A DNA stretch of 64,000 bases from Delphinapterus leucas (taxonomy: Eukaryota; Chordata; Mammalia; Artiodactyla; Monodontidae): assembly GCF_002288925.2 (NCBI RefSeq), contig NW_022098036.1, forward strand, positions 45,603,047 through 45,667,046, in the 5' to 3' direction. Position numbers and translations under genes: made by a program. This document shows positions 1 to 10,455 of this stretch, piece after piece. The stretch's first letter is position 1, and each line of letters opens with the position of its first letter. The notes beneath the pieces are model-generated. The model was given only the letters and a program-made list of their open reading frames with translations, had not been told where the DNA came from and searched no databases.

Positions 1-18
1 TAGTTACTTCCTGATACA
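1..18 (-). CDS. TRAJ6: TRAJ6 joining segment, 5' part only (cut by window edge)
   Basis: This is the recombination end of a TCR alpha J segment; the F-G-X-G part and donor lie left of base 1. On the minus strand it reads VSGSNY, close to the start of human TRAJ6 (ASGGSY). The 12-signal is complete: heptamer CGCTGTG at 19-25, 12-base spacer, nonamer GGTTTTAGC at 38-46. Its place next to TRAJ7 supports the call. Only six codons are visible, so functionality cannot be judged. Confidence 0.7.
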
Positions 19-597
19 CACAGCGAGGGAAGCCTTTGCTAAAACCAGTCTCACGTGACCTCCCTCTACCTATTGCTCCAGTGGTTGGGGCAACAATCTG
101 GGGAAACACTGGCCAACGCCCCCAGAGTTGCAGGAATCTCCCACAGCTGTCCTGGAACCCTGAGCCAAGGGGTGGTGATGGGAGCCAGGGACCGGGGACT
201 AGAAGAGCTCCTCACCTCCTCTACCCAGGGGAAAACACATGCTCCTGTCAGTGGAGAAGCAGGGCAGCAACTCCCCAGCAGCTGTACCTCCAGCACCACC
301 CTGCTTGCCTGGGGCCACAGCAAGGTGTGACTCTGCTACTCTTTTGTTAGATACAAGTGCTCCCAGGATGGGCGGCAAAGGAGATTTTTATATTATTCAA
401 ATATTGTCAGTGGCGATGCTGAGAGGAAGGGAGGGTGGAAGAAACAAGGGGCACACGAAGGTTTGACACAGTGAGCTTCTAAGGACATTAGGGGTGGCAT
501 TGATGGAGGACATGAGAAGTTGTCCGGTACCTACGGGGTAGGAAGAGCGGTGGGTGGGGGAGGGGTCGTATGTCCAGGAGGATCCCGGCTCACTTAC

Positions 598-653
598 TTG
601 GTGTGACCAATACTCGAGTCCCCTTTCCAAAAGTGAATCTGTTCCCATAATCA
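598..653 (-). CDS. TRAJ7: TRAJ7 joining segment
   Basis: A J segment supplies the end of CDR3 and framework 4 of the TCR alpha chain: RAG joins it to a V gene, and its donor splices to TRAC. Here the frame reads DYGNRFT then FGKGTRVLVTP, with donor GTAAGT at 592-597. Heptamer CAGAGTG at 654-660 and nonamer CCTTTTTGT at 673-681 are 12 bases apart; both depart from consensus. It matches human TRAJ7 (DYGNNRLAFGKG) but is one codon shorter. Apparently functional. Confidence 0.93.
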
Positions 654-993
654 CACTCTGGGAAAGTGCATTACAAAAAGGTCCTGGGTTTGCCCACCCT
701 CTCATGGAAGACACACACGCTTCCCAGTAGCTCTAAAAGCTGGGATCCTGGGAAGGCTGATCCTAACCTTTTCCTTCTGATGGGTGCTCTAAGCACAGGA
801 GGGAGATTCCCTAGTGGCTGTAGCAGCTTCAGCCCTGATGCTACGCATCACCTCCATTTTCCTCATCACAGCCATCAACAAACAGCCTCTGGCTATTTCT
901 CCTCTGGGAAACACAGAACCTTTACAAAACTTGGTGAAAAACCTGCCTCCTACATAGGCCGGGTGGGTGTACGTTTCTAAAGATACCAGGCAG

Positions 994-1305
994 TGGGACT
1001 TCCCTCGCAGTGGTTAAGAATCCACCTGCTAATGCAGGGGACACGGGTTCGATCCCTGGGCCGGGAAGCTGCGGAGCAACTAAGCCCAGGTGCCACAACT
1101 ACTGAGCCTGCGAGCCACAACTACTGAGCCTGTGCTCTAGAGCCCTCAAGTCACAACTACTGAAGCCCGTGCGCCTAGAGCCCATGCTCCGCAACAAGAG
1201 AAGCCACCACAATGAGAAGCCCGCGCACCGCAACGAAGAGTAGCCCCCGCTTGCCACAACTAAAGAAAGCCCATGCGCAGCAACGAAGACCCAATGCAGC
1301 CAAAA

Positions 1306-1340
<35 letters not shown>

Positions 1341-1378
1341 ATAGGTAAGTAAATTTAAAAAAAAAAAGAAAAAAGAAG
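994..1378 (+). mobile_element. CHR-type tRNA-derived SINE with AAAT tail
   Basis: The element starts with the typical GGGACTTCCCT head and a tRNA-like CAGTGGTTAAGAATCC stretch, then runs through GAAGCCCGCGC-type units to an AAAT microsatellite (about 1,303-1,343) and an A-rich tail. Perfect 15-base target-site duplications (AAAGATACCAGGCAG) flank it at 979-993 and 1,379-1,393, so the ends are well fixed. It is non-autonomous and moved by L1 machinery. Confidence 0.92.
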
Positions 1379-2551
1379 AAAGATACCAGGCAGCAGCCTG
1401 CATTTTCCCACCTCAGCTGCCCCGCCTGAGACGAAGGCGCCATTGCCTTAGGGGAATATGCAAAAATGTATTTTTCACTTTGCCAGAAAGAGTAGGAGCA
1501 AGAGCATTTCCAGCAAGCCAGGCCAGGGCACATGCTAAAAACATGCTTCAGCGTGACTCAGAGTCACCGCATCCTCTCTGGGGCTGAGCGAGGTTTCTGG
1601 GTGACTCACGCCTGACTCATTCCTGTTTCTACTCTTTCTATCCTCACCTAAGTCAAGGCTGCTTTCTGTCAAGGGGCCTTTCTGTCAGGAAAGTCAAACA
1701 TCTCAGCAGATAACAGTCTTAAATCATTTTCCAGAAACACAGGGGTGGAATCCTGCTTGCTCTCTGCCAGGGAATATGGACTGTCCGTTGTCACTGCTGT
1801 CCTGTCTCCAGTCAGTAGGGTCCCAGGTCCTGCACATGACCACACACAGCACACTGCTTGGTGCACCCACATATAAATTGTTATTAGACTTTTAACAGAT
1901 GAGTGTTTTGTTTTTCTGACAAGACTGGAAGTTCTTGAGAGCAAGAACCACATCTTATGCTTCTTCTTTTGTTTGTTTCATTTTAAACCACCTATGGCCC
2001 CTGGCTTGATGATACTCAATACGCACTTACTGAGTTGAACTGACTTTTACCATGCATAATTATTGGGACAAGAAGGCCAGTTGTGGGAGAGGTTAAAAGC
2101 TAAGTATACTTTTGGTAAATATGAGCTGCAAAACCTAAGTGCTTAGGCAGGGAAAAACCAAGGAAGCAACTCAAAGAGATAATCAGGAGGCAGCATAAAA
2201 ACCACGACATCGTGAAGTTCCTATGGACCCTCAGCAGAGAGGGGGCAACCGAATGAACAAGTACTTGACTGCAAAGGAAACTCAAACATTTTTCTCCTGA
2301 TACCTTGACATTGATTCTCCTTAAGGGGTAAAACGAATAATATGGCAGAAAAAATATATTCCGAGTTAGCAGCATTGTTATGATCAATAATAACAAAACA
2401 GTAGTGGTAATAATAATAATGATGATGTGACAATAATAATGAAAATCATCATCCTCATAATATTCTATTATAGACCAGAGCAAATGCCACATATATAAAT
2501 ATAAACCCAATGCTGGAGGTGGGGTTACACATTTCTGGAGAGCTGACTTAC

Positions 2552-2611
2552 TTGGGCTGATCAAAAGTTGGGTGCCAGTTCCAAATACGAATTTCTGATA
2601 ACCTGTGTTCA
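2552..2611 (-). CDS. TRAJ8: TRAJ8 joining segment
   Basis: Reads NTGYQKFV then FGTGTQLLISP, close to human TRAJ8 (NTGFQKLVFGTGTRLLVSP), with one base left for the splice phase. Donor GTAAGT at 2,546-2,551. Heptamer CAGAGTG at 2,612-2,618 is the same variant as in TRAJ7. The nonamer CCGTTTGGT at 2,631-2,639 is weak, so recombination could be inefficient. Otherwise intact. Confidence 0.95.
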
Positions 2612-3153
2612 CACTCTGACATAACTCTACACCAAACGGTACCCTATAACTGGGCCAACTCTATACAAATGGTGCCCTATAGCTGGACTATAGCCGGGGG
2701 TTCCTGAGTCACACACAAGTTAGTTGCTAAGCACGTTCCCGAGTTTGCGTACATGCGCCAAAGTGGGAAGAGGCGTGTAATTTTACTCTTTAACCTTCAT
2801 TTCTAAGACCATTGGAAGATGACAAGAAGTAAGTCACAACTCACTAGGAAATCCTGCTTTGTATGCAGTAGATTATATAAAAAATGTCATGAATATTCAG
2901 GTTGAAAAAGCCATTTGTGTAATTACAGAGTTTCAGTTCTAGACAGGACCTAGGGTAGTTATGTCCATGCACACTTACTAAGTGTTTACTACATGTTTCT
3001 GGCATGAACGAGGCTCGTGGATACATATAATGCAACATTACTATCACCAAACTATTTTCTTACTTAAATAGCACACAAAACCCTTGGGGGAAAATCAGTG
3101 AAAACAGATATCCTTCAACTGTAATAAAAATCAGGCTATTTCAAGGAACTTAC

Positions 3154-3214
3154 TTGCTTCAACAAATAGCCTTGTTCCTGTCCCGAAGACAACTTTGGAG
3201 CCTCCACTATTTCC
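3154..3214 (-). CDS. TRAJ9: TRAJ9 joining segment
   Basis: Reads GNSGGSKVV then FGTGTRLFVEA, matching human TRAJ9 (GNTGGFKTIFGAGTRLFVKA). Donor GTAAGT at 3,148-3,153; consensus heptamer CACTGTG at 3,215-3,221; nonamer CTATTTTGT at 3,234-3,242, 12-base spacer. A SINE begins only about 20 bases beyond the nonamer, without breaking the signal. Intact. Confidence 0.95.
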
Positions 3215-3261
3215 CACAGTGATTTGTGCTGTGACAAAATAGACTGCTTCCTTTTCCTTCC

Positions 3262-3470
3262 TTTTTTTTTTTTTTTTGCGGTACGCTGGCCTCTCAACTG
3301 TTGTGGCCTCTCCCGTTGCGGAGCACAGGCTCCGGACGCGCAGGCTCAGCGGCCATGGCTCACGGGCCCAGCCGCTCCGCGGCATGTGGGATCCTCCTGG
3401 ACTGGGGCACAAGCCCGTGTCCCCTGAATCGGCAGGCGGACTCTCAACCACTGCGCCACCAGGGAAGCCC
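3262..3470 (-). mobile_element. CHR-type SINE, minus orientation
   Basis: Poly-T at 3,262-3,277 (the A tail read backwards) leads into GCGGTACGC, the GCCTCTCCCGTTGCGGAGC block, a GGCCATGGCTCACGGGC block and the end CCACCAGGGAAGCCC at 3,470. This is the common form I associate with cetacean genomes. Flanking CCTTCC-plus-T runs at about 3,256 and 3,471 look like a target-site duplication. Confidence 0.92.
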
Positions 3471-3479
3471 CCTTCCATT

Positions 3480-5345
3480 TTTTAACCATAGCCTTGAAGC
3501 AGGCCCAGGGAGCCTATGGGAAGGTGCTCATAATAAGGAGCAATTTTTTATATTCTCCCAGTAAATCCATCTGGTTTCTTCCTATTCATGAACAATCTCA
3601 TACCTCCTACCTACTGGAAGGGTTAGTTCACCAAACAGTAGTCATGGAATATGGCTCAGGGACCAGGATCCCCACGTTTTCATCCCAGCCCTAGTTCTCA
3701 CTGATTTCATGATAATGGACAATTCAATCAACCTCTCTGGGTCTTAATTTCTTCACTGGAAAAAAAGAGGTTTGGATTTCCCTTTCAGAGCCAAAAGTTC
3801 TATGATCCAGCAATGTCCAAAGTGTACTCAATGTTGCATATTTCTATAACTCACAAATGAGTCAGGCACTTATACATGGGTTACACTGGACACTGGTCTG
3901 CATGGGGAAAATACAAGAAATTGTGAGGGGAAGGGAGAGTCAGAATAAGGAGGTGGCTGCTGCCAGCTCTTCTGTCTCCTCTCCCGTTGGGGTAATTCTC
4001 CCAGCAGCCCCTGTACTACTTGTTTCCTCATTAAAAAGGGAAGAGAACGCTTTAGATTTGGGGCATCCAAGTCAAGATTTCCCAAAGCTCCATGTCTCAA
4101 GTCATGGCAGTATCTAAGAATGGAAAAGATAAATTCCATGTATTTCCTTACTAACTCTGATTGGCATCCTCTCTCATTTCTAGGTAAGCCCTGGCACAGG
4201 GTCTGTGACATAATGTAGTAGAAAGAGTAAGCTTTGAGATCAGGCAGGCAGACCGTGGTTTGAATCTAGACCCTTCCACTCACTAACCCTGGGATCTTGG
4301 GCAGTTACTTCTCTGAGCCTCAGTTTCCTTTTCTGTAAAATAGGAATACTGTTCCTTGATCCTTAGTTGTTTGAAGATAAACAGTACTGTCTGTCATGCC
4401 CCTAGTATCGTATCTACACATCATAGAAACTGAGGTGGTGGTTATGATTTATATGTTAAGTTAAATGATTGATTAACAAGGTTTTTTTTAGTGTTATAGA
4501 ACTTGTTTGTGAAATAGCCATGAGTCCACACCCTTGGGTTGTATAAACTCTAGGATGGTATAGGAGTAAGAATCACAGATTTTGAGGGCTTCCACCCTCT
4601 CATCTCACAATGGAAGAGTCTGAGGCACACAGAGGGGCAATGACTTGTTCAGCGTCACACCGCCTGTTGGGGCTCAATCAAATCTAGAACTCTAGACTGC
4701 AACCAGAAGCCCTGGGCTCCTTTCTCTGCGCTTCACTGACTCTTCTTGAATAATGTTTAGTGCAAAGGGACATAATCTCTGGAATGAACTTGGTAGGGCT
4801 TATTTGGGGCATAGGTCAAGTGACCTTGAATAGTCTCCTGCAATGAGTCTCAGAATCAATGGCAGTGGAAGTAGAAAAGTTCTATTAGATCATGGCCATG
4901 CAATTTTCTGCTCTTCTGCTTTTTTCCTCTTTCTGGCTCCATTTAGCTCAATTCTAGTGTTAAAAACTCTAATACTGGACAGAGCTTCTGTCAGCCTCAC
5001 ATCTTGGGAAAAGCCTTAATAGCTTGCTAAATTCTAACTTAAAGAAAATGTTATTGGACAGTCTTTGAATATTTTCATTAATTTATCTGGGTGCCACAAT
5101 TCTTAATACTTCAGCACTAGATTATGGTTAATTATAAATAAGATTATAATTATATAATTCCAAATATATATTTGGAATTATATATATTAATAATTGGAAT
5201 ATATTCCAAATATATATAGTTCCAAATTATAAATAAGATTATGGTTAATTATAAATAAATAATTTTTGTCATATTACAAATGACAAAAATAACATCTCCT
5301 TTTCTCCCATTCACTGTCACTGGAATATATTTTGTAGTTACCTTA
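3480..5345. other. Gap without J segment; two MIR-like patches
   Basis: No F-G-X-G frame with donor was found on either strand. The phrase CTGAGCCTCAGTTTCC within about 4,205-4,400, and an opposite-facing patch at about 4,590-4,745, resemble ancient MIR SINEs. The stretch 5,110-5,290 is very AT-rich with nested palindromes. Confidence 0.5.
5110..5290. repeat. AT-rich block with direct and inverted repeats
   Basis: A unit built on GGTTAATTATAAATAAGATTAT recurs within about 100 bases. Between the copies lie self-complementary stretches: AATTCCAAATATATATTTGG is followed by its complementary bases, then TGGAATATATTCCA, and lastly TTGTCATATTACAAATGACAA. The block sits about 70 bases from the 3' side of TRAJ10. 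It could form hairpins; no function can be read from it. Confidence 0.7.
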
Positions 5346-5360
5346 GAATTGCACACTTAC

Positions 5361-5425
5361 TCAGCTCCACTTTTAGCCAGGTGCCTTTCCCAAAGGTGAG
5401 TTTGTTTGCTTCTCCCCATGAGTCC
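5361..5425 (-). CDS. TRAJ10: TRAJ10 joining segment
   Basis: Reads DSWGEANKLT then FGKGTWLKVEL; human TRAJ10 ends FGTGTQLKVEL, so the unusual VEL ending fixes identity. Donor GTAAGT at 5,355-5,360 and consensus heptamer CACTGTG at 5,426-5,432. The best nonamer, GTTTATTGT at 5,444-5,452, gives an 11-base spacer. The frame is open; the spacer may lower use. Confidence 0.92.
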
Positions 5426-5584
5426 CACAGTGTCCCATGCCTCACAATAAACTCCCTCTGTCACTTCACACCTTTTCGTGACCTACCCTTATGAGTTAGA
5501 AAATACTTAAGATTTAATATAGCTATTTGACTTATTCATATGAGAAAAAAGCTCCCCCCACCCCAAATGGAATAAATTCATAGG

Positions 5585-5760
5585 CTGCTGGTGCCAGGAG
5601 GGCAGAGGGGTCATCAACCAGACCTACTTCCCCTTTCAAAGAGGAGAAAACTGAGGCCTAGAGGCAAGGGATCTGCTCCAAGTTACACTGCTAGTTGGTA
5701 GCAGAGACAAAAACACGGGTCTATTTGATTCTCAATCTAGTATTTTTCCTTCTCCACCAC
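5585..5760. repeat. MIR-like ancient SINE fragment
   Basis: The phrase GAGAAAACTGAGGCCTAGAG followed by a CAAGTTACACTGCTAGTTGG stretch is the conserved core of mammalian-wide MIR elements. No target-site duplication remains. The call rests on recognising the core only. Confidence 0.6.
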
Positions 5761-6392
5761 ACACTGAATGTACTGTGTTGCTTACTATATTCACTTCTTC
5801 CCTTTGGCCGGGAAACTTGATTTTTCTGGGTATTTGATTTCAATTAAACAAGCACTTATCAAGCACTTACTCTGTAAAAGGACCATATTAGACACTTCAT
5901 GGTATATAACAGGAACCTCTGCTCTTAAGGATCTTTCAATTTTAATAGGCAGATCTTCTCAGTAATGAAGGAATTCTGTAGCTGTATGTGTCACAGATTG
6001 TCCAAGACTCCTCAGCTAGATTGGGGATATAGAGGGAAAAGGAATGGGAGGGATGACTGGGGTGAGGCTACAGTCTAGTCTTTTAACAGGAAGCCAGGCT
6101 ATTTCTGGAGAAACCAGGTTTGTCTTAATTATCTGGGTATTACTCTGTATTCCATTCTACCTAGCAAATTAGTTCTACTAATTCAACTAATTCAACTTCT
6201 AATCCTACTAATCCAACTCTTCTGTTGGTTATTTTCATTTTTCAAAGTGCTCTATGAAGGCTCAACCTTAAATTCATAGGTCAATGGATAAAACAAGGAT
6301 GATGCATCCACAAGGGTAAAACACAGAAATTACATGTAGAAGTCTTAAACCAGAGAACGAGCAAACAGGAGTGGGATTGGGTCAACATTTAC

Positions 6393-6452
6393 CTGGAGAG
6401 ACCAGAAGCATAGTCCCCTTTCCAAAAGTAAGTTTGCCGTATCCTGAGTTCA
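6393..6452 (-). CDS. TRAJ11: TRAJ11 joining segment
   Basis: Reads NSGYGKLT then FGKGTMLLVSP, nearly identical to human TRAJ11 (NSGYSTLTFGKGTMLLVSP). Donor is GTAAAT (6,387-6,392), still GT-containing. Heptamer CATAGTG at 6,453-6,459 and nonamer CATTTTTGT at 6,472-6,480 with a 12-base spacer. Intact. Confidence 0.95.
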
Positions 6453-6964
6453 CACTATGGCAACCCCCCATACAAAAATGGCCTGCAGTGTTGGGTCTTT
6501 CAACCTCTGATTGCTTACGGAAGGGAAAGAAGACCAGCATTTATGGAGAACCTACACATGCCAAGTGGGTTGACAGTCGCTATATATCACCTTGCCTTAT
6601 TTGGGCCGTTAACTGTGCCATGAACTCTGATATTATTGTCCTTATTTTACAAATGGAAAACAGGTGATGTGGGGTTAAGCACACTGAACCAGCACTGCTA
6701 CACAAGTACCCTGGAGACATGAGACTTTTTGGCATAGGACAGATACATGTTAGGAGGAACTATGAGTGAGGAATCCTTCTCCTCCTTCCTATGAGATTGA
6801 GATTGCAGCTGTATTGGGGTTAATTCTCTCGCTAGAACCAGACATTAGACCTCTAGTGACAGTGATGCCCTGAACTCCAGCGTATCCTCCATCACACACT
6901 CATTTCCTGAGACATGAAAACATTTTCATCAATCTTCCGGTTGTTCCCTTGATACTCTACTCAC

Positions 6965-7024
6965 CAGCCTTGACCAGCAGTCTTGTCCCGCTCCCAAAGA
7001 TCCACGTATAGCCTCCACCCTTCC
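6965..7024 (-). CDS. TRAJ12: TRAJ12 joining segment
   Basis: Reads KGGGYTWI then FGSGTRLLVKA; human TRAJ12 is MDSSYKLIFGSGTRLLVRP. The Tyr four residues before the FGSG Phe is kept; in human MAIT receptors using TRAJ12 this Tyr contacts the MR1 ligand. Donor GTGAGT at 6,959-6,964; heptamer CACTGTG at 7,025-7,031; nonamer TGTTTTTGG at 7,044-7,052. Intact. Confidence 0.92.
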
Positions 7025-7469
7025 CACAGTGTTTCTTAGTCAGCCAAAAACACCCACAAGCCCACACACCCTTCGCATACCCAAGACTGAGAGATACAGC
7101 CCTTTCACCTATGAAGAGGACTACATCTTAACTTTCTTTTTACATTCCACATAACACACAGGCCATTCAACTCAAATATGGGCATTTATTGTGCAACACT
7201 TAAAATGAAGCCTCTCTCTCCTCATTGCTCTGGGTCTGTCACCACCAAAGTTGTGATTTTCAACTCTATGCATCCCGCAGATGTATCTAGTCCTTTTGTC
7301 TCCATCACACTTATCAATTTTTAGATTTCTGTCATAGTGTCTCTCCTAGTTTTAACTTCAATCAGTTGAAACTTCATGGAATAGCGTCCAGATCATTGAG
7401 TGACAGCTTCCTGCTCCTACAGTCAACTTATTTTGCAGACTTAGGCCTAGTGGTAGCCTGGTTACTTAC

Positions 7470-7518
7470 TCGAGTCCTGTTCTGTCCCCAAAGCCAGGCG
7501 TCCTGATTAAAGGGCACC
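7470..7518 (-). pseudogene. Extra J-like unit between TRAJ12 and TRAJ13
   Basis: Reads CPLIRTPG then FGDRTGL, followed by two bases and donor GTAAGT (7,464-7,469). A full 12-signal is present: heptamer CAGAGTG at 7,519-7,525 (the TRAJ7/TRAJ8 variant), 12 bases, nonamer TGTTTTTTA at 7,538-7,546. Framework 4 is about four codons short and the donor phase is two bases, not one, so a normal alpha chain is not expected. I know no human counterpart here. Probably a decayed J. Confidence 0.6.
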
Positions 7519-7832
7519 CACTCTGCTTCAGGTCTGGTAAAAAACACCACTTGCCTTCTCTTTGGTTCTTATGCTCTGCAAATGTACTGTTTTCAATTGG
7601 CCTCATGGGTAGTATCTTGGCTTTCTTTTCTATTAAGAAAGAACACAACTTGGATGGAATAAAACTATTATAATGTTAAGGGTTGGATGAGGGATCTTTC
7701 TATAATATCTTTATTTAAATCTTCTGAAAATGGCCATAAAAGGCCTATTACATCCCCGTTATGTGTTCCAAATGTTACAATCTGAGAGGCAACAACACAA
7801 GTAAGGAGAAGTGCTTAGGAATTTAGACTTAC

Positions 7833-7895
7833 TTGGGGTGACTTGAAGCGTTGTTCCAGTTCCAAAGGTAACCTTTAGGTTACCCCTAGAATTCA
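7833..7895 (-). CDS. TRAJ13: TRAJ13 joining segment
   Basis: Reads NSRGNLKVT then FGTGTTLQVTP; human TRAJ13 is NSGGYQKVTFGIGTKLQVIP. Donor GTAAGT at 7,827-7,832. Heptamer TGCAGTG at 7,896-7,902 keeps the GTG next to the coding end; nonamer CCATTCTGT at 7,915-7,923 with a 12-base spacer. Intact. Confidence 0.94.
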
Positions 7896-8573
7896 CACTG
7901 CATTTCAGGCCTTTACAGAATGGTTTCCTTTCTGCCATTCTCATGTGGGTGACATGTGAGTCTCTGTACTTCAGTAGAAGAGAGAGTGGTTTTTACTCAT
8001 GCCTATGGCTACAGATCCACATGAAAATAGCTCTTTTACTAAGAATCTACATATTCTCTTCATGTTGAAAGAATTATACTAGCTGTCCTAGCTTTTTCTT
8101 TTTGTTCTGAAAACAAATAATCATGATATTTTACAGGTGTATAGCATTTACTAGTTTCTAAAATACTTTCATATCCATTAGCTTATTTTATCTTTAAAAA
8201 AACTTATGAGGTGAGATGAAATATTTTCATTTTACAGGTGAAGAAATTGTGGCTCAGATGCACCGATCAAGCCAGGATTAGAAGGACAAGCAGTGTTCAG
8301 GCAAACTTTGCCTTTTTCATTATGATCCACTCTCTGACTGAGCTGTTTCAGTCTGTTATTTCTGGTTCATCGACACTACTATTTTTCCTCCACAGTTAGA
8401 TCTTTCTGGCCTCTGTGCCATTACTTTAACATTTCTTTCTATTTCAGAATGCACTTAAATCCACATAAACCATGCATTTCTTGATATTTGGGCCCTACAA
8501 ATACTGCAGTAAGTTCAATAGGTCTCAGTCACCACATTAAGCCTCCTACTTTAGTGACATATTGTCTACTTAC

Positions 8574-8625
8574 TGGGTTTTATTGATAATCCTGTCCCAG
8601 TCCCATAGATGAATGTATTATAAAT
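8574..8625 (-). CDS. TRAJ14: TRAJ14 joining segment, F-G-X-G changed to Y-G-T-G
   Basis: Reads IYNTFI then YGTGTGLSIKP; human TRAJ14 is IYSTFIFGSGTRLSVKP, the same short form. The motif Phe is Tyr, a mild change, and the following Arg is Gly. Donor GTAAGT at 8,568-8,573; heptamer TGCTGTG at 8,626-8,632; nonamer AATTCTTGT at 8,645-8,653. Open frame; function uncertain. Confidence 0.92.
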
Positions 8626-9258
8626 CACAGCACCGTGCTGCCTGACAAGAATTCCTGAGCAACCTTGATAATAGATTAATGTGATTAGCATGTATCTATC
8701 CTCCTTCCTGGGAACTCTGGCTGGGATTTCCCCCTTTTTCTATTATTGAAATAAAAGACTAAGCCATGGAGTTAAGCCTCTGAAAGCCTCTTTTCAGAGC
8801 ACAATAGAATTGATGGAGGGGAAAGCCTGAGATGAGTCCAGCTGATGGTCTTTAGACAGCTCTGACACATTTCCTTCAAAAATTTCACCAAGTCATCTTG
8901 TTTTACCAGCCAAAGCATATCAGCTTTGATTCTCATTTTTTACTTAGGAATCAATTCCTGTACACGAGCTCATTTTACCAGTGGTTAGAAAATTGCTCCT
9001 ATCCCTGTAGGTAATCTTTCTTTCTTTTATCAGTTTAGTGTGTATTAAAAAATTTGTGAGCATGGGGTGGGACAGGGGTATGGTTGGAGTATTAGACACG
9101 AGGGACAGCATCTGTTTTTTTCATTTTGTTTTGATGGCTTTCATCACTAAACCCCAGTACTCCTTGAGTTAAAGAATAAGGAGACATTTAATCATGTGTG
9201 CAATGTAAGTCTGCAGGATAAGTTCAGGCATTATGATCAATAATAACCAGGTACTTAC

Positions 9259-9318
9259 TGGAACATACTGATACGGTGGTTCCTTTCCCAAAGACCAACA
9301 CATTTCCTATCTGGTAGG
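9259..9318 (-). CDS. TRAJ15: TRAJ15 joining segment
   Basis: Reads YQIGNVLV then FGKGTTVSVCS; human TRAJ15 ends FGKGTTLSVSS, so the Ser ending in place of Pro is shared. A Cys stands one place before the end, unusual for framework 4 and possibly a spare thiol. Donor GTAAGT at 9,253-9,258; heptamer CACTGTG at 9,319-9,325; nonamer GGTATTTGC at 9,338-9,346. Intact. Confidence 0.93.
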
Positions 9319-9529
9319 CACAGTGAAATGAGGCCCTGCAAATACCCTGAGTACCTGTTCACTGCCTCCAACGTGTATATAACTACAAACAATGGACACT
9401 TGTATTCTGTCCTTGCCTTTGGCAAGGAACTAACTCAGTGAGCTCTCAGTGTTTGGGAATGCAACAGTAAAGCTCTGTTACTTTGTGAGAAGGAGAGGGT
9501 AGATGGGGGTGTGTCCTCCACTTACTCAA

Positions 9530-9640
9530 TAACTATTCACTGAACACCTCCATGTGTAAGGCACTGTGCTAGGTGCTGGGATAGAGCAGAAAGCTGCTAG
9601 GATGCTGTCCCAGTCCTCGTGGCACTTACAGTCTAGTGGA
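9530..9640. repeat. L2/MIR-like fragment
   Basis: The phrase AGGCACTGTGCTAGGTGCTG preceded by TATTCACTGAACACCTCC is a common signature of old L2/MIR sequence. Only the core was recognised; the ends are approximate. Confidence 0.55.
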
Positions 9641-10394
9641 AGGCACACAGAAACAAATCCATAGATAATACAATATAAAGTGATGAAAGTGCAGGAATAA
9701 ATCAGGCTGGATAACAGGATGGAGAATCAGGTAGCGGCTGTGTTTGGTGGCTTGTTAGAATGGTTGGGCAAGAAGGGTCTCTCTGAGGAGGTGATATTAT
9801 CTGAAGTGAGATCCAAGCGTGGAGGAATGAATCATCACCTCTATTTACAGATAAGCCAATAGAGGGCCTGAAAGATCAAAGCCTGGCTCCAAATCACACA
9901 GTGTCAAGGACGGCCATGGACGCTTAGATCATGCCTTCTCTCTGTTGAAGTACTAGATCTAGTTCTACCATGTAAATTCCTGGTTAGGAAAGACAAAATG
10001 AGACAGAGGTTCTTCCAAAGTGACTTTGGGATGTTATCTGGGTAATTGGAAACTGTGGCACTGGCTGTTGAGGCATCCAGGTTGTAAGAGGAGGCCAACT
10101 GGGAGAGAAGGTGTTAGCATCTAAGAGTGTTTTTCTGATGGCTTTTCTGATGGAGCTGGCCACTGAGATGGGAAGACTTCTTCCATCCTGTTTCCCTATT
10201 AAGTTGGCAAGCAATGCAATCCATTGCCCAGCAAAATGAGCTCTTACACTTATGATGGGGAGGATACAGGGAGAGCTCTGCTCCCCACTAAATCTGAATA
10301 AACCAAGGACATTTGGCAGTCCACTTAAATGAACAAAAAAGCCTGTTACATGTCTCAGTAACTAATTGAATTCAAATTTCATGGCAATACTTAT

Positions 10395-10455
10395 TAAGAT
10401 TCACCTTTAACGTGGTCCCCCTTCCAAAAACCAGCTTCAGGCTGCTTGAAAACCC
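10395..10455 (-). pseudogene. TRAJ16: TRAJ16 with splice donor AT in place of GT
   Basis: The coding part is open and well kept: GFSSSLKLV then FGRGTTLKVNL (human TRAJ16: FSDGQKLLFARGTMLKVDL). The signal is strong, with heptamer CCCTGTG at 10,456-10,462 and a perfect nonamer GGTTTTTGT at 10,475-10,483. The donor at 10,389-10,394 reads ATAAGT where every neighbour has GT. The J could recombine but splice poorly to TRAC. The restored FGRG (human FARG) contrasts with the lost donor. A base error in the assembly is possible. Confidence 0.88.

Noticed and set aside
1099..1533. 144-codon minus-strand frame
   Set aside because: It is a read-through of the SINE and its AAAT tail (YLFIYLFIYLF pattern), not a gene.
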